In this document: piece by piece, positions 44,538 through 53,920 of the stretch
How the letters are laid out: every line of letters starts with the position of its first letter
Position numbering within the stretch: position 1 is the first letter of the stretch
Assembly: GCA_003326205.1 (NCBI GenBank)
Contig: LWTK01000001.1
Coordinates: forward strand, 186,001 to 250,000
Direction of reading: 5' to 3'
DNA from: Nostoc sp. ATCC 43529
GTDB taxonomy: Bacteria; Cyanobacteriota; Cyanobacteriia; Cyanobacteriales; Nostocaceae
Length of the DNA: 64,000 nucleotides
Translations under genes and position numbers: made by a program
Notes under the pieces: model-generated
Database searches by the model: none
What the model was told of the DNA's origin: nothing
Seen by the model: only the letters and a program-made list of their open reading frames with translations

Positions 44538-46892
44538 TTACTCGTCCTCACCATAAGGGTCGAGGTCATCACCTTCAATGTCGTTTGCTAAGTAGAGGTC
44601 TGAAATATCTTCATTAGAGCCACTACCAGCTAAACCTTTGGGTACACCATCGCTACCGACAGTTACCAAATCAATTTGCTGACGGTAATAATCGACACTC
44701 TTAACTTGTACGGCGACGCGATCGCCCAATCTATAGGAAGCGCGATTTTTGCGACCAAATAGTGCTTGCTGTCTGGCGCGATATTCATACCAATCATCTT
44801 TGAGAGAACTGACGTGTACCAATCCTTCCACTCTCAGGGGTACGCCAGGATTATTGCTGGATTCAACCGCCTCTGCTGGTACTTCAATTTCCACAAAGAA
44901 ACCATAGGACTGAACGCCGGTAATCACGCCTTGAAATACCTCACCAATGCGCTGTTTCATCAGTTGGGCTTTTTGCAGTCCTGCTAAATCAGCTTCGGCT
45001 TCTTGGACTTCTTTTTCTCGGTCGTTGATTTGGACAATTACCCTAGTCAAATCGCTTTGCAGTTCTTGTTGTAGTTCTGGGGGTAAAACGTTCCAGTTAA
45101 TTTCTTCGTGGCTGGAGGAATGGCGCAAGTTAACTCGCTCTCTTACACGGGTGTTACGGCGATCGCGTCCATGTTCCAGTAATGTATAATACACTCTCTG
45201 CATCAACAAGTCTGGGTAACGCCGCAAGGGGGCGCTAAAGTGGACATACTGCCCTAGTGCCAGACCAAAGTGAGATCCTTTGGTAGTACTGTATGCAGAC
45301 GGTTTGAGAGTATCTTGCAACAAATAGGTGAGAACTTGTTCAGAGGGAGATTCGGCAAAAGCTCTAGTCAAATGTTGATAATCTAAAGGTTGAATATCTG
45401 CTTCTGGGTCTAGGCTTAGGTCAACACCTAAATTGATTGCCAATTTCAGCATTTCCTGGACATCTTCGATATCCGGTGTGCCTTGGACTCGCCAGATAGC
45501 GGGAACACCAAGGGCGTTTAAGTGAGTCGCCATCAGTTGATTAACTAGCAGCACCAACTCAGTCAGTAGCGATCGCACTGGTAAATCATTTACCACTACA
45601 GCCCCCAGAATTCCCTCATCATAATACGGGTTTTGGCTGGGTGGCAGATTCAATTGCAGGCTACCGCGATTTAACCTTACTTGTCTTAAATCTCTTTGCA
45701 AGGCTTGGAGATTTTGCAGGATTTCCAGCACTTCTGGGGATTGATTGTGAAATTCACCTGCAAGAATTTCTTCGGCTTGTTCTGTGGTTAGTGCAGTCTC
45801 GACTTTGATGACGCTAGGTTGAATTTCCCACTCTACTATTTGTCCTGATTTCGGATCGATGGTAATTAAGAAAGAGATGGTTAAGCGATCGCTTCCCGGT
45901 ACTAAAGAACAGCGTTCTGCCACAGTTGGTGGCAACATTGGCAGTATTAATTCTCCCAAATACACTGATTTGCCTCGTTTGAGTGCTTCTCTATCTAGGG
46001 CTTCATCAGGTTGCACGTAGTGAGAAATATCAGTGATATGAACTCCTAAAAGCCAATTTCCACTGGGGTTTCTTTCTAAACTAAAAGCGTTTTCGATTAC
46101 TTTTGTGTCTCCATTTAGACCTTCAATGGTGATAGTAAACACATTACGTAAATCTAAGCGATTTTTCAGGTCTGCTTTTAAGAGTTTTTTGGGCAACTTG
46201 CTAGCGGCTTCCAAAACGTTATCCGGGAAACCACGGGATAAATCGTGCTTGCATGTTACCAAGTCTATATCAGCAGCAGCTTCGGCATCACTGCCGAGGA
46301 TTTGCACCACCCTACCCAAGGGGGGGTATTGAGCTAACGGATAACGCAAGACTTCCACATGGGCGAGGTGATCGATCGCGTCTTCTAATTTTGCACCATT
46401 AGGCTGAATCTTGAGTTCAAACAGCAGTCGATCGTCTAGAGGTACAGCTCGAAAACCGCTTTCTACTTGCTTAATTCGTGCTAATAATGTGTGGTTGGAA
46501 CGTTCTAAGATGAGCTTCACTTCTCCTTCTGGAGAGCGACGGCGACTGCCTTCTTTGAGGACTCTTACCAAAACGCGATCGCCATTCCAAGCATTACTCA
46601 GATGACTTTCACGAATGTAAATATCCTCAGCACCTTCCACATCTTGAATCGCAAAGCAAAAACCTTTACTAGAACAACGGAGTTTTGCTTCGATGATTCC
46701 CTCTTCCATAACACGGCGATACTTGCCCCGTTCTTTCACCAAAATACCGATTTTTTCCAGGACATCTAAGGCTATGTGAAGTTTTTGTAAGCTTTTTTCA
46801 TCTTCACAACCAAGTTTCTTTTCCAAAACTTTACGAGCCACCAATTTATCATCGGTGAAATTGGCAAGGAGTGTAGCGATTGAAAATTCCAT
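44538..46892 (-). CDS. RNase II/R family protein with altered catalytic motif
   Basis: A 784-residue protein. It has an N-terminal winged-helix region (1-62), cold-shock-like RNA-binding domains, an RNB domain (about 245-570) and a C-terminal S1 domain (about 650-735, VFQGVITGVQSYGFFVEI). RNB features remain: GVHITDISHYVQPDEALDRE, SVYLGELILPMLPPTV, and the RNA-binding HFSAPLRRYPDL. The usual catalytic segment with four Asp (TID-x5-DxDDA) reads TITIEGLNGDTKVIENA, so the aspartates are absent or replaced by Ile/Thr, Val, Glu and Asn. The protein may be a non-catalytic RNA-binding paralogue of RNase R or act by another route. ATG at 46892. Confidence 0.88.
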   Translation of the reverse strand: MEFSIATLLANFTDDKLVARKVLEKKLGCEDEKSLQKLHIALDVLEKIGILVKERGKYRRVMEEGIIEAKLRCSSKGFCFAIQDVEGAEDIYIRESHLSNAWNGDRVLVRVLKEGSRRRSPEGEVKLILERSNHTLLARIKQVESGFRAVPLDDRLLFELKIQPNGAKLEDAIDHLAHVEVLRYPLAQYPPLGRVVQILGSDAEAAADIDLVTCKHDLSRGFPDNVLEAASKLPKKLLKADLKNRLDLRNVFTITIEGLNGDTKVIENAFSLERNPSGNWLLGVHITDISHYVQPDEALDREALKRGKSVYLGELILPMLPPTVAERCSLVPGSDRLTISFLITIDPKSGQIVEWEIQPSVIKVETALTTEQAEEILAGEFHNQSPEVLEILQNLQALQRDLRQVRLNRGSLQLNLPPSQNPYYDEGILGAVVVNDLPVRSLLTELVLLVNQLMATHLNALGVPAIWRVQGTPDIEDVQEMLKLAINLGVDLSLDPEADIQPLDYQHLTRAFAESPSEQVLTYLLQDTLKPSAYSTTKGSHFGLALGQYVHFSAPLRRYPDLLMQRVYYTLLEHGRDRRNTRVRERVNLRHSSSHEEINWNVLPPELQQELQSDLTRVIVQINDREKEVQEAEADLAGLQKAQLMKQRIGEVFQGVITGVQSYGFFVEIEVPAEAVESSNNPGVPLRVEGLVHVSSLKDDWYEYRARQQALFGRKNRASYRLGDRVAVQVKSVDYYRQQIDLVTVGSDGVPKGLAGSGSNEDISDLYLANDIEGDDLDPYGEDE

Positions 46893-46984
46893 GCAGTGAA
46901 CCGACCTTTGGTCAAAACATCATTTTTTTAATCTGGTTCTTTCCTGTATGCCCTCACCAAAGAAGGCGAAAAGTGACTGCCGAT

Positions 46985-47095
46985 TGACAAAGGGTAAAGC
47001 AGAAAGGGAAAAAAGACCAGTCTTAAGACCCTTCCCCTTTTCCTTTAAACCTTTCCCTTCTTGTGTTTTCCCTTTCACCTTTACCTTGATTAAGA
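46985..47095. repeat. Composite inverted heptamer element E
   Basis: Left: AAAGGGTAAAGCAGAAAGGGAA. Right: CCTTTCCCTTCTTG, then TTTTCCCTTTCACC. These are imperfectly complementary heptamer-like arms separated by a short core. Confidence 0.6.
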
Positions 47096-47153
47096 GCTTA
47101 AAGGGTTTTGAAGGCTTACAGAAACAAGCTGGAAACGAATTGGCCTAAGGCAA

Positions 47154-47182
47154 GGCTTCCTAATTTCCAAGGAAAGGAAGCC
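47154..47182. repeat. GGCTTCC hairpin
   Basis: GGCTTCC-TAA-TTTCC and GGAAA-GGAAGCC form a 12-bp stem with a three-base bulge and an AA turn. No T-tract follows. Confidence 0.5.
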
Positions 47183-47379
47183 AACCTCTTGCGGGAAACT
47201 GCTCTTGAAGTTGTGTTGAGCCGAAGAAGCCGACCAACGAACAACTCTGAGCGTCTTTTGGACTTCTCACTGCACGATGCTCTCAAAGTTTGTTTGGGTT
47301 TAAATTCCTTCATCTAACCAAACTGAGAAAGTACACCTGATTCAGATCTCGCCCCGCTAGGTAATTATGCGACGGTTTT

Positions 47380-47602
47380 TGAGAAGCTGGGTTTGGAGAA
47401 TCCATGCTGCCCAAAGCGCTATGCAGGGAAGCCACTGCGGTCTTGAGTCCTCCCCAAGTGGAGGAGGCAGTGACGGCTACGCAGGGGAGCCACTGGGTTG
47501 GACGGGTTCCCCGGCTTGTACCGCTAACGCGGAACCCGCAGGGTAGCATGTGGCGTGGTTTCCCCCATGAGCAACTGTCATCAAGTGACGTGGAAACCAC
47601 AG
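47380..47602. repeat. Dispersed GC-rich repeat element, second copy
   Basis: Shares words with 35632-35760 (GGGGAGCCACTGGGTTGG, TGGCGTGG, GACGTGGAAACC) and contains internal palindromes such as CCTCCCCAAGTGGAGGAGG. It is a larger, perhaps composite copy. Confidence 0.6.
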
Positions 47603-47934
47603 GTGTTTGATTGTCTAGATTGAAGGTAATTTTACGCCATTAGACTCTGATTTTTAACTAGGAGGAACTGCTGGTAAACCCAATTTTTCCACACGTAGAA
47701 TCGGTAACAATTAGGCGAACAGCTTAATAAGCAGTGAGGGCGAACCTTATCTACATTATTGTAGATTTAGAGCGCACTTCCAGAAAATAGTTATAGACAT
47801 TAAGTTGGGTAAATAGTATAGCATTACAGACAAAACTACCCAGGTAAGTTGACACTAGCCAAAAATTTCCTCAAAAAAGAGCTACTGCTACAATTGGGAC
47901 ACGGGGCAAAGCAAGAATATTACTTTCGGGCATT

Positions 47935-48055
47935 GGGCATGGGGAGTGCTGAGTTAGGAGTTAGGAGTTAGGAGTTAAAAGTTAAGAGTAAAAGTTATTC
48001 TTCCCCTACTCCCTCATCTCCCCATCCCCCCATCTCCCCATTCCCCACTCCCTTT
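47935..48055. repeat. Composite inverted heptamer element F
   Basis: Left: GGGCATTGGGCATGGGGAG, then GAGTTAG units. Right: CTACTCCCTCATCTCCCCAT and CCCCATTCCCCACTCCC. The short core contains GTTATTCTT. It ends 18 bp before the ATG at 48073, so it occupies the 5' region of that gene. Confidence 0.75.
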
Positions 48056-48072
48056 AGATTGGTAACAGTACT

Positions 48073-48957
48073 ATGTTGGCTCAATTCCAGAGCTTGTATC
48101 CCAACGGCAGCCTGATTTCTGAATTAGTCCAAATTTTTCAAGGAAAATATATTGTCCGGGCAAGCGTACAAATTGAAGGTGTAACCCGTGCTACGGGTAT
48201 GGCAGCAGCTGAAACAATAGAAGCAGCAGAAGACCAAGCCAGAACCAGGGCGTTGACGGTTTTGGGAATTACTAATGCACCACAGGAATCAATTTCTCAA
48301 ACACAACCAAATCCTTCGTTGAACGCTAAAGGAGGATTGAGTGAGTCTACTCATTCTCCTGCAAAAAATGAGGATTTTGTTGCTCCTCAGTGGTCATCTG
48401 TCAGTGACAAAGAAATATCCACACCATCCTCTAAACAAAGGAATATCAAACTAGAACCAGTAACAAACGAGAATTTAGATCTGCCAACGGCTAGCAGCAA
48501 AATAGAACTGACAGCTGACACCCCAAGCACAAGCGAGACTTATAGCCAAGATTTAGGTCGAGAGTTTGCTTTGACTGCTAACCGACAACTAGAATTTGAT
48601 TCTCCAACTGAAAATTTCCAAATTGAATCTGGTAAACAGATAGAAAATCCAGGCTTTCCAGGAATTTCTGGCAGTAATGTCACACCATTTACACCCCGGA
48701 ATTATAGTCCTCAAGAGGATGCAGTTCCGCAAATGAGTACAAGCAAGAGAAAGAAAAAAGCTGAACCTGTAGATTTATCTGATGTAATTGCCAAAACAGA
48801 TGTTGAACTTCAGCGCTTAGGCTGGACACCAGAACAAGGACGGGAACATCTAATTAAAACCTACGGCAAGCGGGGGCGTACTTTGCTCAGTGAAGAAGAA
48901 TTACATGGATTTCTCCAATATCTCCAATCTCAGCCAGACCCGCTAGCGGGATTTTAA
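48073..48957 (+). CDS. Hypothetical protein with a C-terminal repeated module
   Basis: A 294-residue cytoplasmic protein. Residues 1-67 form a small alpha/beta domain (YPNGSLISELVQIFQGKYIV, RASVQIEGVTRATGMAAAET, IEAAEDQARTRALTVLGI) that faintly recalls single-strand annealing proteins. Residues 68-235 are low-complexity and polar. Residues about 236-290 form a module (SDVIAKTDVELQRLGWTPEQ, GREHLIKTYGKRGRTLLSEE) that recurs twice in the next gene. The module's conserved LGWTxxQG and LIKTYGKR suggest a small helical nucleic-acid-binding or SAP/HeH-like fold, which is inference. ATG at 48073; no clear ribosome binding site. Probably paired with the next gene. Confidence 0.65.
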   Translation: MLAQFQSLYPNGSLISELVQIFQGKYIVRASVQIEGVTRATGMAAAETIEAAEDQARTRALTVLGITNAPQESISQTQPNPSLNAKGGLSESTHSPAKNEDFVAPQWSSVSDKEISTPSSKQRNIKLEPVTNENLDLPTASSKIELTADTPSTSETYSQDLGREFALTANRQLEFDSPTENFQIESGKQIENPGFPGISGSNVTPFTPRNYSPQEDAVPQMSTSKRKKKAEPVDLSDVIAKTDVELQRLGWTPEQGREHLIKTYGKRGRTLLSEEELHGFLQYLQSQPDPLAGF

Positions 48958-48964
48958 TTAGTTA

Positions 48965-49012
48965 ATAGTCATTTGTCTTTTGTCATTTGTGATTTGTAAG
49001 GACTAATGGCAA
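48965..49012. repeat. Short inverted heptamer element
   Basis: Left GTCATTTGTCTTTTGTCATT and right GGACTAATGGCAAAAGACAC are roughly complementary. It lies between the two module-sharing genes. Confidence 0.6.
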
Positions 49013-49044
49013 AAGACACAGGCTATTGAAATACTAATTAAGGT

Positions 49045-49608
49045 ATGGAACCTTTTAATTTCTCTAAAGTAATAGCTCAAACAGATGTCGAACTTCAGCG
49101 CTTAGGCTGGACAACAGACCAGGGGCAGGAATATCTGATTAAAACTTATGGGAAGCGATCGCGTTTGTTGCTGACCGAAGTACAATTACTAGACTTTCTC
49201 CAATACCTTGCATCTCAACCTACACTAGTATTAAACGAAGTTCTATCCGATCAAGTACAATACTCCAACTATTTGGAGCCAGAATATGAAGAGTTCCAAC
49301 ATTTCTCTACATTCTCGGAAGAATCAGAAAATATCTGTTTGGAACTAGAATACGAAGAGTTACAAGATTTTTCTACATTCTCGGAAGAATCAGACAATCT
49401 AATCTCTAGAATGTCTTCTGAGGATTTATCTCAGGTAATAACTAAGACTGATGTCGAAATGCACCGCTTAGGCTGGACACAAGAACAGGGACGGCAGCAC
49501 CTCATTAAAACCTACGGCAAGCGAGGACGTTTTTTGCTGACTGATGAGGAATTATACGAATTTCTCGAATACCTCCAATCTCAGCCAGAAGACCCATTAG
49601 ACATCTAG
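49045..49608 (+). CDS. Hypothetical protein with two copies of the LGWT module
   Basis: A 187-residue protein composed of module copy 1 (residues 5-58: FSKVIAQTDVELQRLGWTTD, then LIKTYGKRSRLLLTE), an acidic linker that is itself a tandem repeat (EYEEFQHFSTFSEESEN, then EYEELQDFSTFSEESDN) and module copy 2 (residues 130-183: LSQVITKTDVEMHRLGWTQE, then LIKTYGKRGRFLLTDEE). It appears to be an internal duplication of the module seen at the end of the 48073 gene, 88 bp upstream on the same strand. AAGGT just precedes the ATG. Function unknown. Confidence 0.68.
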   Translation: MEPFNFSKVIAQTDVELQRLGWTTDQGQEYLIKTYGKRSRLLLTEVQLLDFLQYLASQPTLVLNEVLSDQVQYSNYLEPEYEEFQHFSTFSEESENICLELEYEELQDFSTFSEESDNLISRMSSEDLSQVITKTDVEMHRLGWTQEQGRQHLIKTYGKRGRFLLTDEELYEFLEYLQSQPEDPLDI

Positions 49609-49638
49609 TGAAATTAATTCTGCCTCACCCAAAACCCT

Positions 49639-49669
49639 TGTAGAGACGTAGCAATGCTACGTCTCTACA
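49639..49669. repeat. TGTAGAGACG hairpin repeat (copy 5, best conserved)
   Basis: TGTAGAGACGTAGCA, one base, and the exact complement TGCTACGTCTCTACA give a perfect 15-bp stem. It lies between the convergent 49045 gene and clpP. Confidence 0.8.
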
Positions 49670-49714
49670 TTGATTTTCATCAGATGTCTATTAGCTGGAT
49701 TTTAGTATAGTTAT

Positions 49715-49751
49715 GAGTGCTGAGCAGAATTTCAATTCAGCACTCAGCACT
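49715..49751 (-). terminator. Possible terminator stem of clpP
   Basis: GTGCTGAG at 49717-49724 pairs with CTCAGCAC at 49743-49750 immediately beyond the clpP stop. An alternative register (AGTGCTGA/TCAGCACT) is possible. There is no strong T-tract, so it may instead be a short heptamer-type repeat. Confidence 0.45.
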
Positions 49752-50357
49752 TTAGACTAGGGCTACCGGACGGCTACCAGCTGCGTGACGGTCAATTACT
49801 TGGTCAATCAAGCCATAATCTCTAGCTTCTTCTGGCGACATAAAAAAGTCGCGTTCGGTATCTTCAGCAATACGCTCTATTGGTTGACCTGTGTGTTCGG
49901 CTAAATACTCGTTTAGCCGGCGCTTGTGGTAGAGAATTTCCCGCGCCTGGATTTCAATCTCAGTCGCCTGTCCTTGAGCGCCGCCTAGAGGTTGATGAAT
50001 CATAATTCGAGAATGAGGTAGACTCATCCGCTTACCCTTGGCACCAGCACTCAGGAGGAAAGCGCCCATACTCGCTGCCAATCCGGTACAAATTGTACAG
50101 ACATCAGGGCGAATTTGTTTCATAGTATCAAAAATGCCCATGCCAGCCGTCACCGAACCACCGGGAGAATTGATATACATATAAATGTCTTTCTCCGAGT
50201 CTTCAGCATCCAAATACAGCAGTTGGGCGACAATCAAGTTTGCCAGATTGTTGTCAACTTGTTGTCCCAAAAATACGATGCGCTCACGCAACAGCCGTGA
50301 GTAGATGTCAAAGGCGCGTTCACCTCGGCCCGATTGTTCAATAACGATAGGAATCAT
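49752..50357 (-). CDS. clpP: ATP-dependent Clp protease proteolytic subunit
   Basis: A 201-residue ClpP serine peptidase that forms the tetradecameric chamber fed by ClpA/C/X-type unfoldases. The catalytic Ser is in [14 protein letters not shown] near residue 97, the His in [18 protein letters not shown] near 122, and the Asp in the [14 protein letters not shown] region near 170. The N terminus ([20 protein letters not shown]) is typical of active ClpP rather than the inactive ClpR. Cyanobacteria carry several clpP paralogues; which one this is cannot be decided. ATG at 50357. A hairpin lies 43 bp upstream. Confidence 0.95.
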   Translation of the reverse strand: MIPIVIEQSGRGERAFDIYSRLLRERIVFLGQQVDNNLANLIVAQLLYLDAEDSEKDIYMYINSPGGSVTAGMGIFDTMKQIRPDVCTICTGLAASMGAFLLSAGAKGKRMSLPHSRIMIHQPLGGAQGQATEIEIQAREILYHKRRLNEYLAEHTGQPIERIAEDTERDFFMSPEEARDYGLIDQVIDRHAAGSRPVALV

Positions 50358-50400
50358 TGGAAAGGTGTTTGTGGCTATATTAAATACATTTTATCGATGA

Positions 50401-50432
50401 GAACAGGAAACTGGAGTCGATCGCTCCTGTTC
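50401..50432 (-). promoter_or_regulatory. Hairpin upstream of clpP
   Basis: GAACAGGA and TCCTGTTC pair over a 16-nt loop, 43 bp upstream of the clpP start. It may be part of the 5' leader or mark the promoter; no consensus operator was recognised. Confidence 0.4.
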
Positions 50433-50783
50433 TCTGGAAGATAGGAAATAGAATTCTAACTTTTTTAATCGTTAGTTGCACTCAGGGCACTTTTTAACCG
50501 CAAAGGCTGTCTTTCAATATGTCCCTGTTTAGGGAAGGACAATCAAAGAACTCCGAGCGTTGCCAAGGTCATATTTCAACGTTTGCTGTATGACTTTGGT
50601 CACTTACTGATTTGACTTGTTGGGAAATTCTATTAAATGAAGGTAACATTTTAAACATTTTTTCAGGATTTACCTCGACATTTGTCAAATTATTTTTGTT
50701 AGATTCGGTAAATCGATAGTACGAGGTGTATTTAGAATAACCAGTCCTAATTGAAATGCTATCCACTTAGAGAGAGACGTGCC

Positions 50784-50942
50784 ATGCGGGAAAAACTTCT
50801 ACAAGCCGCCATCATCACCTTCTTGCTCCACCTGATAGCAGGACTTAGCCCAAATACTATAGCTCAGACAAAAACAGCATCACCTGTGCCCCAAACGCCA
50901 ACAAACATTATCGTCAGTTTGTTATTGCGTACTTTTGAGTAA
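50784..50942 (+). CDS. Possible small exported peptide
   Basis: A 52-residue frame starting at ATG 50784. The first 28 residues look like a signal peptide (MREKLLQAAIITFLLHLIAG, then LSPNTIAQ), and the short mature part TKTASPVPQTPTNIIV ends with LLLRTFE. It may be a genuine small secreted peptide or the truncated beginning of a longer gene. GAGAGA precedes the ATG. No family recognised and no context that assigns a role. Confidence 0.35.
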   Translation: MREKLLQAAIITFLLHLIAGLSPNTIAQTKTASPVPQTPTNIIVSLLLRTFE

Positions 50943-51212
50943 AAATAATTTACGAATTGCACAGCTGTAGGTGATATTCAAAACTTAACACTAGTGCCTT
51001 TTACTCCAATAGGCTTGGGTTATCCTCAGGTTGCCTATGTTCCTTAGCTCAACCTGCATCAGTTTTAGTTTTTAGTCTTAACTAAACTGTATTTTTTCCT
51101 ACCTAAGGAATAATCTTATTGTAGGTTTTTTTGTTGTGTACATAGCAATTTAGACGAACATTCCTGGCAACAAGCTAGACTGAGCAAAGAAGGCAACTAT
51201 TTGCATTTGATT

Positions 51213-53282
51213 ATGACTAATCGCCTTGCTGAAGCTAAGAGCCTGTACCTGCAAAAACACGCCGAAAACCCGATTGACTGGTGGCCTTGGTGTGACGAAG
51301 CACTTGCAACTGCAAAAGCGCAAGATAAACCGATTTTTCTCTCCATTGGTTACTCTAGTTGCCACTGGTGTACTGTTATGGAAGGCGAGGCTTTTTCCGA
51401 TTTAGCGATCGCCAACTACATGAATGCCAACTTTCTTCCCATCAAGGTAGACCGGGAAGAAAGACCCGACATCGATAGCATCTACATGCAGGCTTTACAG
51501 ATGATGAGCGGTCAAGGGGGTTGGCCTTTAAATGTCTTTCTTTCCCCTGATGATTTAGTGCCGTTTTATGCTGGTACTTATTTTCCTGTAGACCAACGTT
51601 ATGGTCGTCCTGGATTTTTACAAGTTTTACAAGCACTACGTCGTTATTACGATACAGAAAAAAAAGATTTACAACAACGCAAAGCCATTATCATTGAGTC
51701 GCTGCTCACATCTGCGGTATTGCAAGATGCTACAACCAATGAGCTAGAAGACCATGAATTACTCCGACAAGGTTGGGAAACCAGCACAGGCATAATTACT
51801 CCTAATCAAGCTGGCAATAGCTTTCCGATGATTCCCTATGCAGAATTAGCACTGCGGGGAATTCGATTTAATTTTGAATCTCGGTATGATGGCAAGGAAG
51901 TTTGTACCCAGCGGGGTCTAGACCTCGCACTGGGAGGGATTTATGACCATGTGGGCGGCGGATTCCATCGCTATACTGTTGACCCGACTTGGACAGTACC
52001 CCACTTTGAAAAGATGCTCTATGACAACGGACAAATTGTCGAGTATCTAGCTTCTTTGTGGAGTGCAGGAATACAAGAGCCAGCTTTTGAAAGGGCGATC
52101 GCTGGTACTATACAATGGCTGAAACGAGAAATGACCGCCCCTGAAGGTTATTTCTATGCGGCTCAAGATGCCGACAGCTTCACTGAACCCACAGCAGTGG
52201 AGCCAGAGGAAGGAGCCTTTTATGTCTGGAGTTACAGCGAATTACAAGAACTGTTAACTTCTGAAGAACTCACGGAATTACAACAACAGTTTACGGTAAC
52301 CCCTAACGGCAACTTTGAAGGGAAGAATGTCTTGCAAAGACGCTATACCGGGCAACTGACTGCAACACTGGAAACAGCACTGAGCAAATTATTTACAGTT
52401 CGCTATGGCGCTAGCCCTGAGTCACTTGAAACTTTTCCCCCGGCTCGCAACAACCAAGAAGCAAAAACCACTAACTGGCCTGGTCGCATTCCCTCTGTGA
52501 CAGATACGAAAATGATTGTCGCCTGGAATAGCTTGATGATTTCTGGGTTGGCTAGGGCTGCGGGAGTATTCAAGGAAGCCTCATACCTGGAATTAGCAGC
52601 ACGAGCAGCGAATTTCATTTTAGATCGTCAATTTGTTGATGGACGCTTCCAGCGACTTAACTATCAAGGAGAACCAACTGTTTTAGCCCAGTCTGAAGAC
52701 TACGCCTTTTTTATTAAAGCTCTTTTGGATTTACAAGCTGCCAACCCTGAAGAGAAGCAATGGTTAGAAAGAGCGATCGCCATCCAAGATGAATTTAACG
52801 AGTTTCTCTGGAGCGTAGAATTAGGGGGTTATTACAACGCATCAAGCGATGCTAGTCAAGATTTAATTGTGCGCGAACGGAGTTACGCCGATAATGCCAC
52901 AGCATCAGCCAATGGAGTGGCGATCGCTAACCTTGTGCGTCTGGCTTTACTCACCGATAATCTACATTATTTAGATTTAGCAGAACTTGGTTTAAAAGCT
53001 TTTAGAAGTGTAATGCATCGCGCTCCCCAAGCTTGTCCCAGCTTGTTTACAGCCTTGGATTGGTATCGGAATTCAACTTTGATTCGCAGCACAACAGAGC
53101 AATTAAACTCTCTGATTCCCGACTTTCTACCAAGTGCTGTGTTTAGTGTGGTATCTGATTTACCAGAGGGAAGCGTTGGTTTAGTTTGCCAAGGTTTGAA
53201 GTGTCTTGCACCAGCAGAAAGTGTAGAGAAGTTATTGCAGCAAGTTGAACAAAGTCAAAATCGGGGAGTAGGGAGTAGGTAG
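51213..53282 (+). CDS. Thioredoxin-domain protein of the YyaL/DUF255 family
   Basis: A 689-residue protein starting at ATG 51213 ([20 protein letters not shown]). Residues 1-165 form a thioredoxin-like DUF255 domain with the motif [11 protein letters not shown] near 46. The rest is an (alpha/alpha)6-barrel-like region resembling glycoside hydrolase or epimerase folds, with [20 protein letters not shown] near 245 and DGRFQRLNY near 480. The family includes human SPATA20; its biochemical role is unsettled. The last residues (RGVGSR) and TAG stop are encoded by a GGGAGTA repeat array. mobA follows directly on the same strand. Confidence 0.88.
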   Translation: MTNRLAEAKSLYLQKHAENPIDWWPWCDEALATAKAQDKPIFLSIGYSSCHWCTVMEGEAFSDLAIANYMNANFLPIKVDREERPDIDSIYMQALQMMSGQGGWPLNVFLSPDDLVPFYAGTYFPVDQRYGRPGFLQVLQALRRYYDTEKKDLQQRKAIIIESLLTSAVLQDATTNELEDHELLRQGWETSTGIITPNQAGNSFPMIPYAELALRGIRFNFESRYDGKEVCTQRGLDLALGGIYDHVGGGFHRYTVDPTWTVPHFEKMLYDNGQIVEYLASLWSAGIQEPAFERAIAGTIQWLKREMTAPEGYFYAAQDADSFTEPTAVEPEEGAFYVWSYSELQELLTSEELTELQQQFTVTPNGNFEGKNVLQRRYTGQLTATLETALSKLFTVRYGASPESLETFPPARNNQEAKTTNWPGRIPSVTDTKMIVAWNSLMISGLARAAGVFKEASYLELAARAANFILDRQFVDGRFQRLNYQGEPTVLAQSEDYAFFIKALLDLQAANPEEKQWLERAIAIQDEFNEFLWSVELGGYYNASSDASQDLIVRERSYADNATASANGVAIANLVRLALLTDNLHYLDLAELGLKAFRSVMHRAPQACPSLFTALDWYRNSTLIRSTTEQLNSLIPDFLPSAVFSVVSDLPEGSVGLVCQGLKCLAPAESVEKLLQQVEQSQNRGVGSR

Positions 53283-53290
53283 TAGGGTGG
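53263..53290. repeat. GGGAGTA array at the end of the YyaL-like gene
   Basis: Three to four GGGAGTA/GGTAGTA units encode the last six residues and stop. An in-frame GTG for mobA (53287) lies in the same array. Confidence 0.75.
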
Positions 53291-53316
53291 ATACAAAAGA
53301 AAGCGGCGCTGTTAAC

Positions 53317-53913
53317 ATGAGTTGCGGCAAATTAACGGCAATCGTGTTAGCTGGGGGTCAAAGTTCTCGCATGGGTGAGGATAAAGCCGTGATTCCCATT
53401 CAAGGAGTGCCATTGTTGCAGCGGGTTTGTGCAATTGCTAAAGGCTGTGCCGATAGTGTTTATATAGTCACTCCCTGGCCGGAACGCTATCAACATTTGC
53501 TATTGCCTGGTTGTGAGTTTATTCAAGAAGTACCTTCGCCTTGTACCTCTGTTGAGACACACGGCCCTTTAGTTGGGTTTGCCCAAGGACTAGCCCAAGT
53601 AGAGACAGAATGGGTATTGTTGCTGGCTTGCGATTTGCCGAAATTGCGGGTTGAGGTGTTGCAAGAATGGGCAACTAGACTTGATAGTGTGAGGGATGAT
53701 GCGATCGCCGCTTTAGCTCATCATCCCAAAGGCTGGGAACCTCTGTGTGGTTTTTATCGCCGTTGCTGTTTGCCACAACTCTTGGATTTTATCAATCAAG
53801 GAGGGCGATCGTTTCAGGGGTGGTTGCGACAATATCCTGTGGAAGTTTTGCCGCTACCAGAACCCGAAATGCTGTTTAACTGTAATACACCAGAGGACTT
53901 GGCTTTAAGTTGA
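53317..53913 (+). CDS. mobA: Molybdenum cofactor guanylyltransferase
   Basis: About 198 residues from ATG 53317; an in-frame GTG at 53287 would add ten. It is a nucleotidyltransferase that joins GMP to molybdopterin to give the bis-MGD type cofactor used, for example, by nitrate reductase. The signature LTAIVLAGGQSSRMGEDKA lies at the N terminus, LLACDLPKLR near residue 110 has the metal-binding Asp, and PLCGFYRR near 155 is typical. It is probably cotranscribed with the YyaL-like gene 34 bp upstream and converges with the gene at 53921. Confidence 0.9.
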   Translation: MSCGKLTAIVLAGGQSSRMGEDKAVIPIQGVPLLQRVCAIAKGCADSVYIVTPWPERYQHLLLPGCEFIQEVPSPCTSVETHGPLVGFAQGLAQVETEWVLLLACDLPKLRVEVLQEWATRLDSVRDDAIAALAHHPKGWEPLCGFYRRCCLPQLLDFINQGGRSFQGWLRQYPVEVLPLPEPEMLFNCNTPEDLALS

Positions 53914-53920
53914 ATTCTGC

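Larger units (their letters stand above)
46893..48072. other. Long repeat-rich intergenic region
   Basis: This 1.2-kb region holds several repeat elements (listed separately) and no supported gene. A weak hairpin is at 47749-47766 (ATCTACA/TGTAGAT). Short open frames at 47108-47317 and 47404-47610 run across repeats and lack codon bias or motifs. Confidence 0.6.
50358..51212. other. Intergenic region between clpP and the YyaL-like gene
   Basis: Contains a hairpin close to clpP and one small candidate ORF (50784-50942). The remainder is AT-rich with no repeats or recognised RNA. Confidence 0.5.

Noticed and set aside
47108..47610. Two open frames of about 68-69 codons
   Set aside because: They cross hairpins and dispersed repeats, have no ribosome binding site and no protein-like composition.
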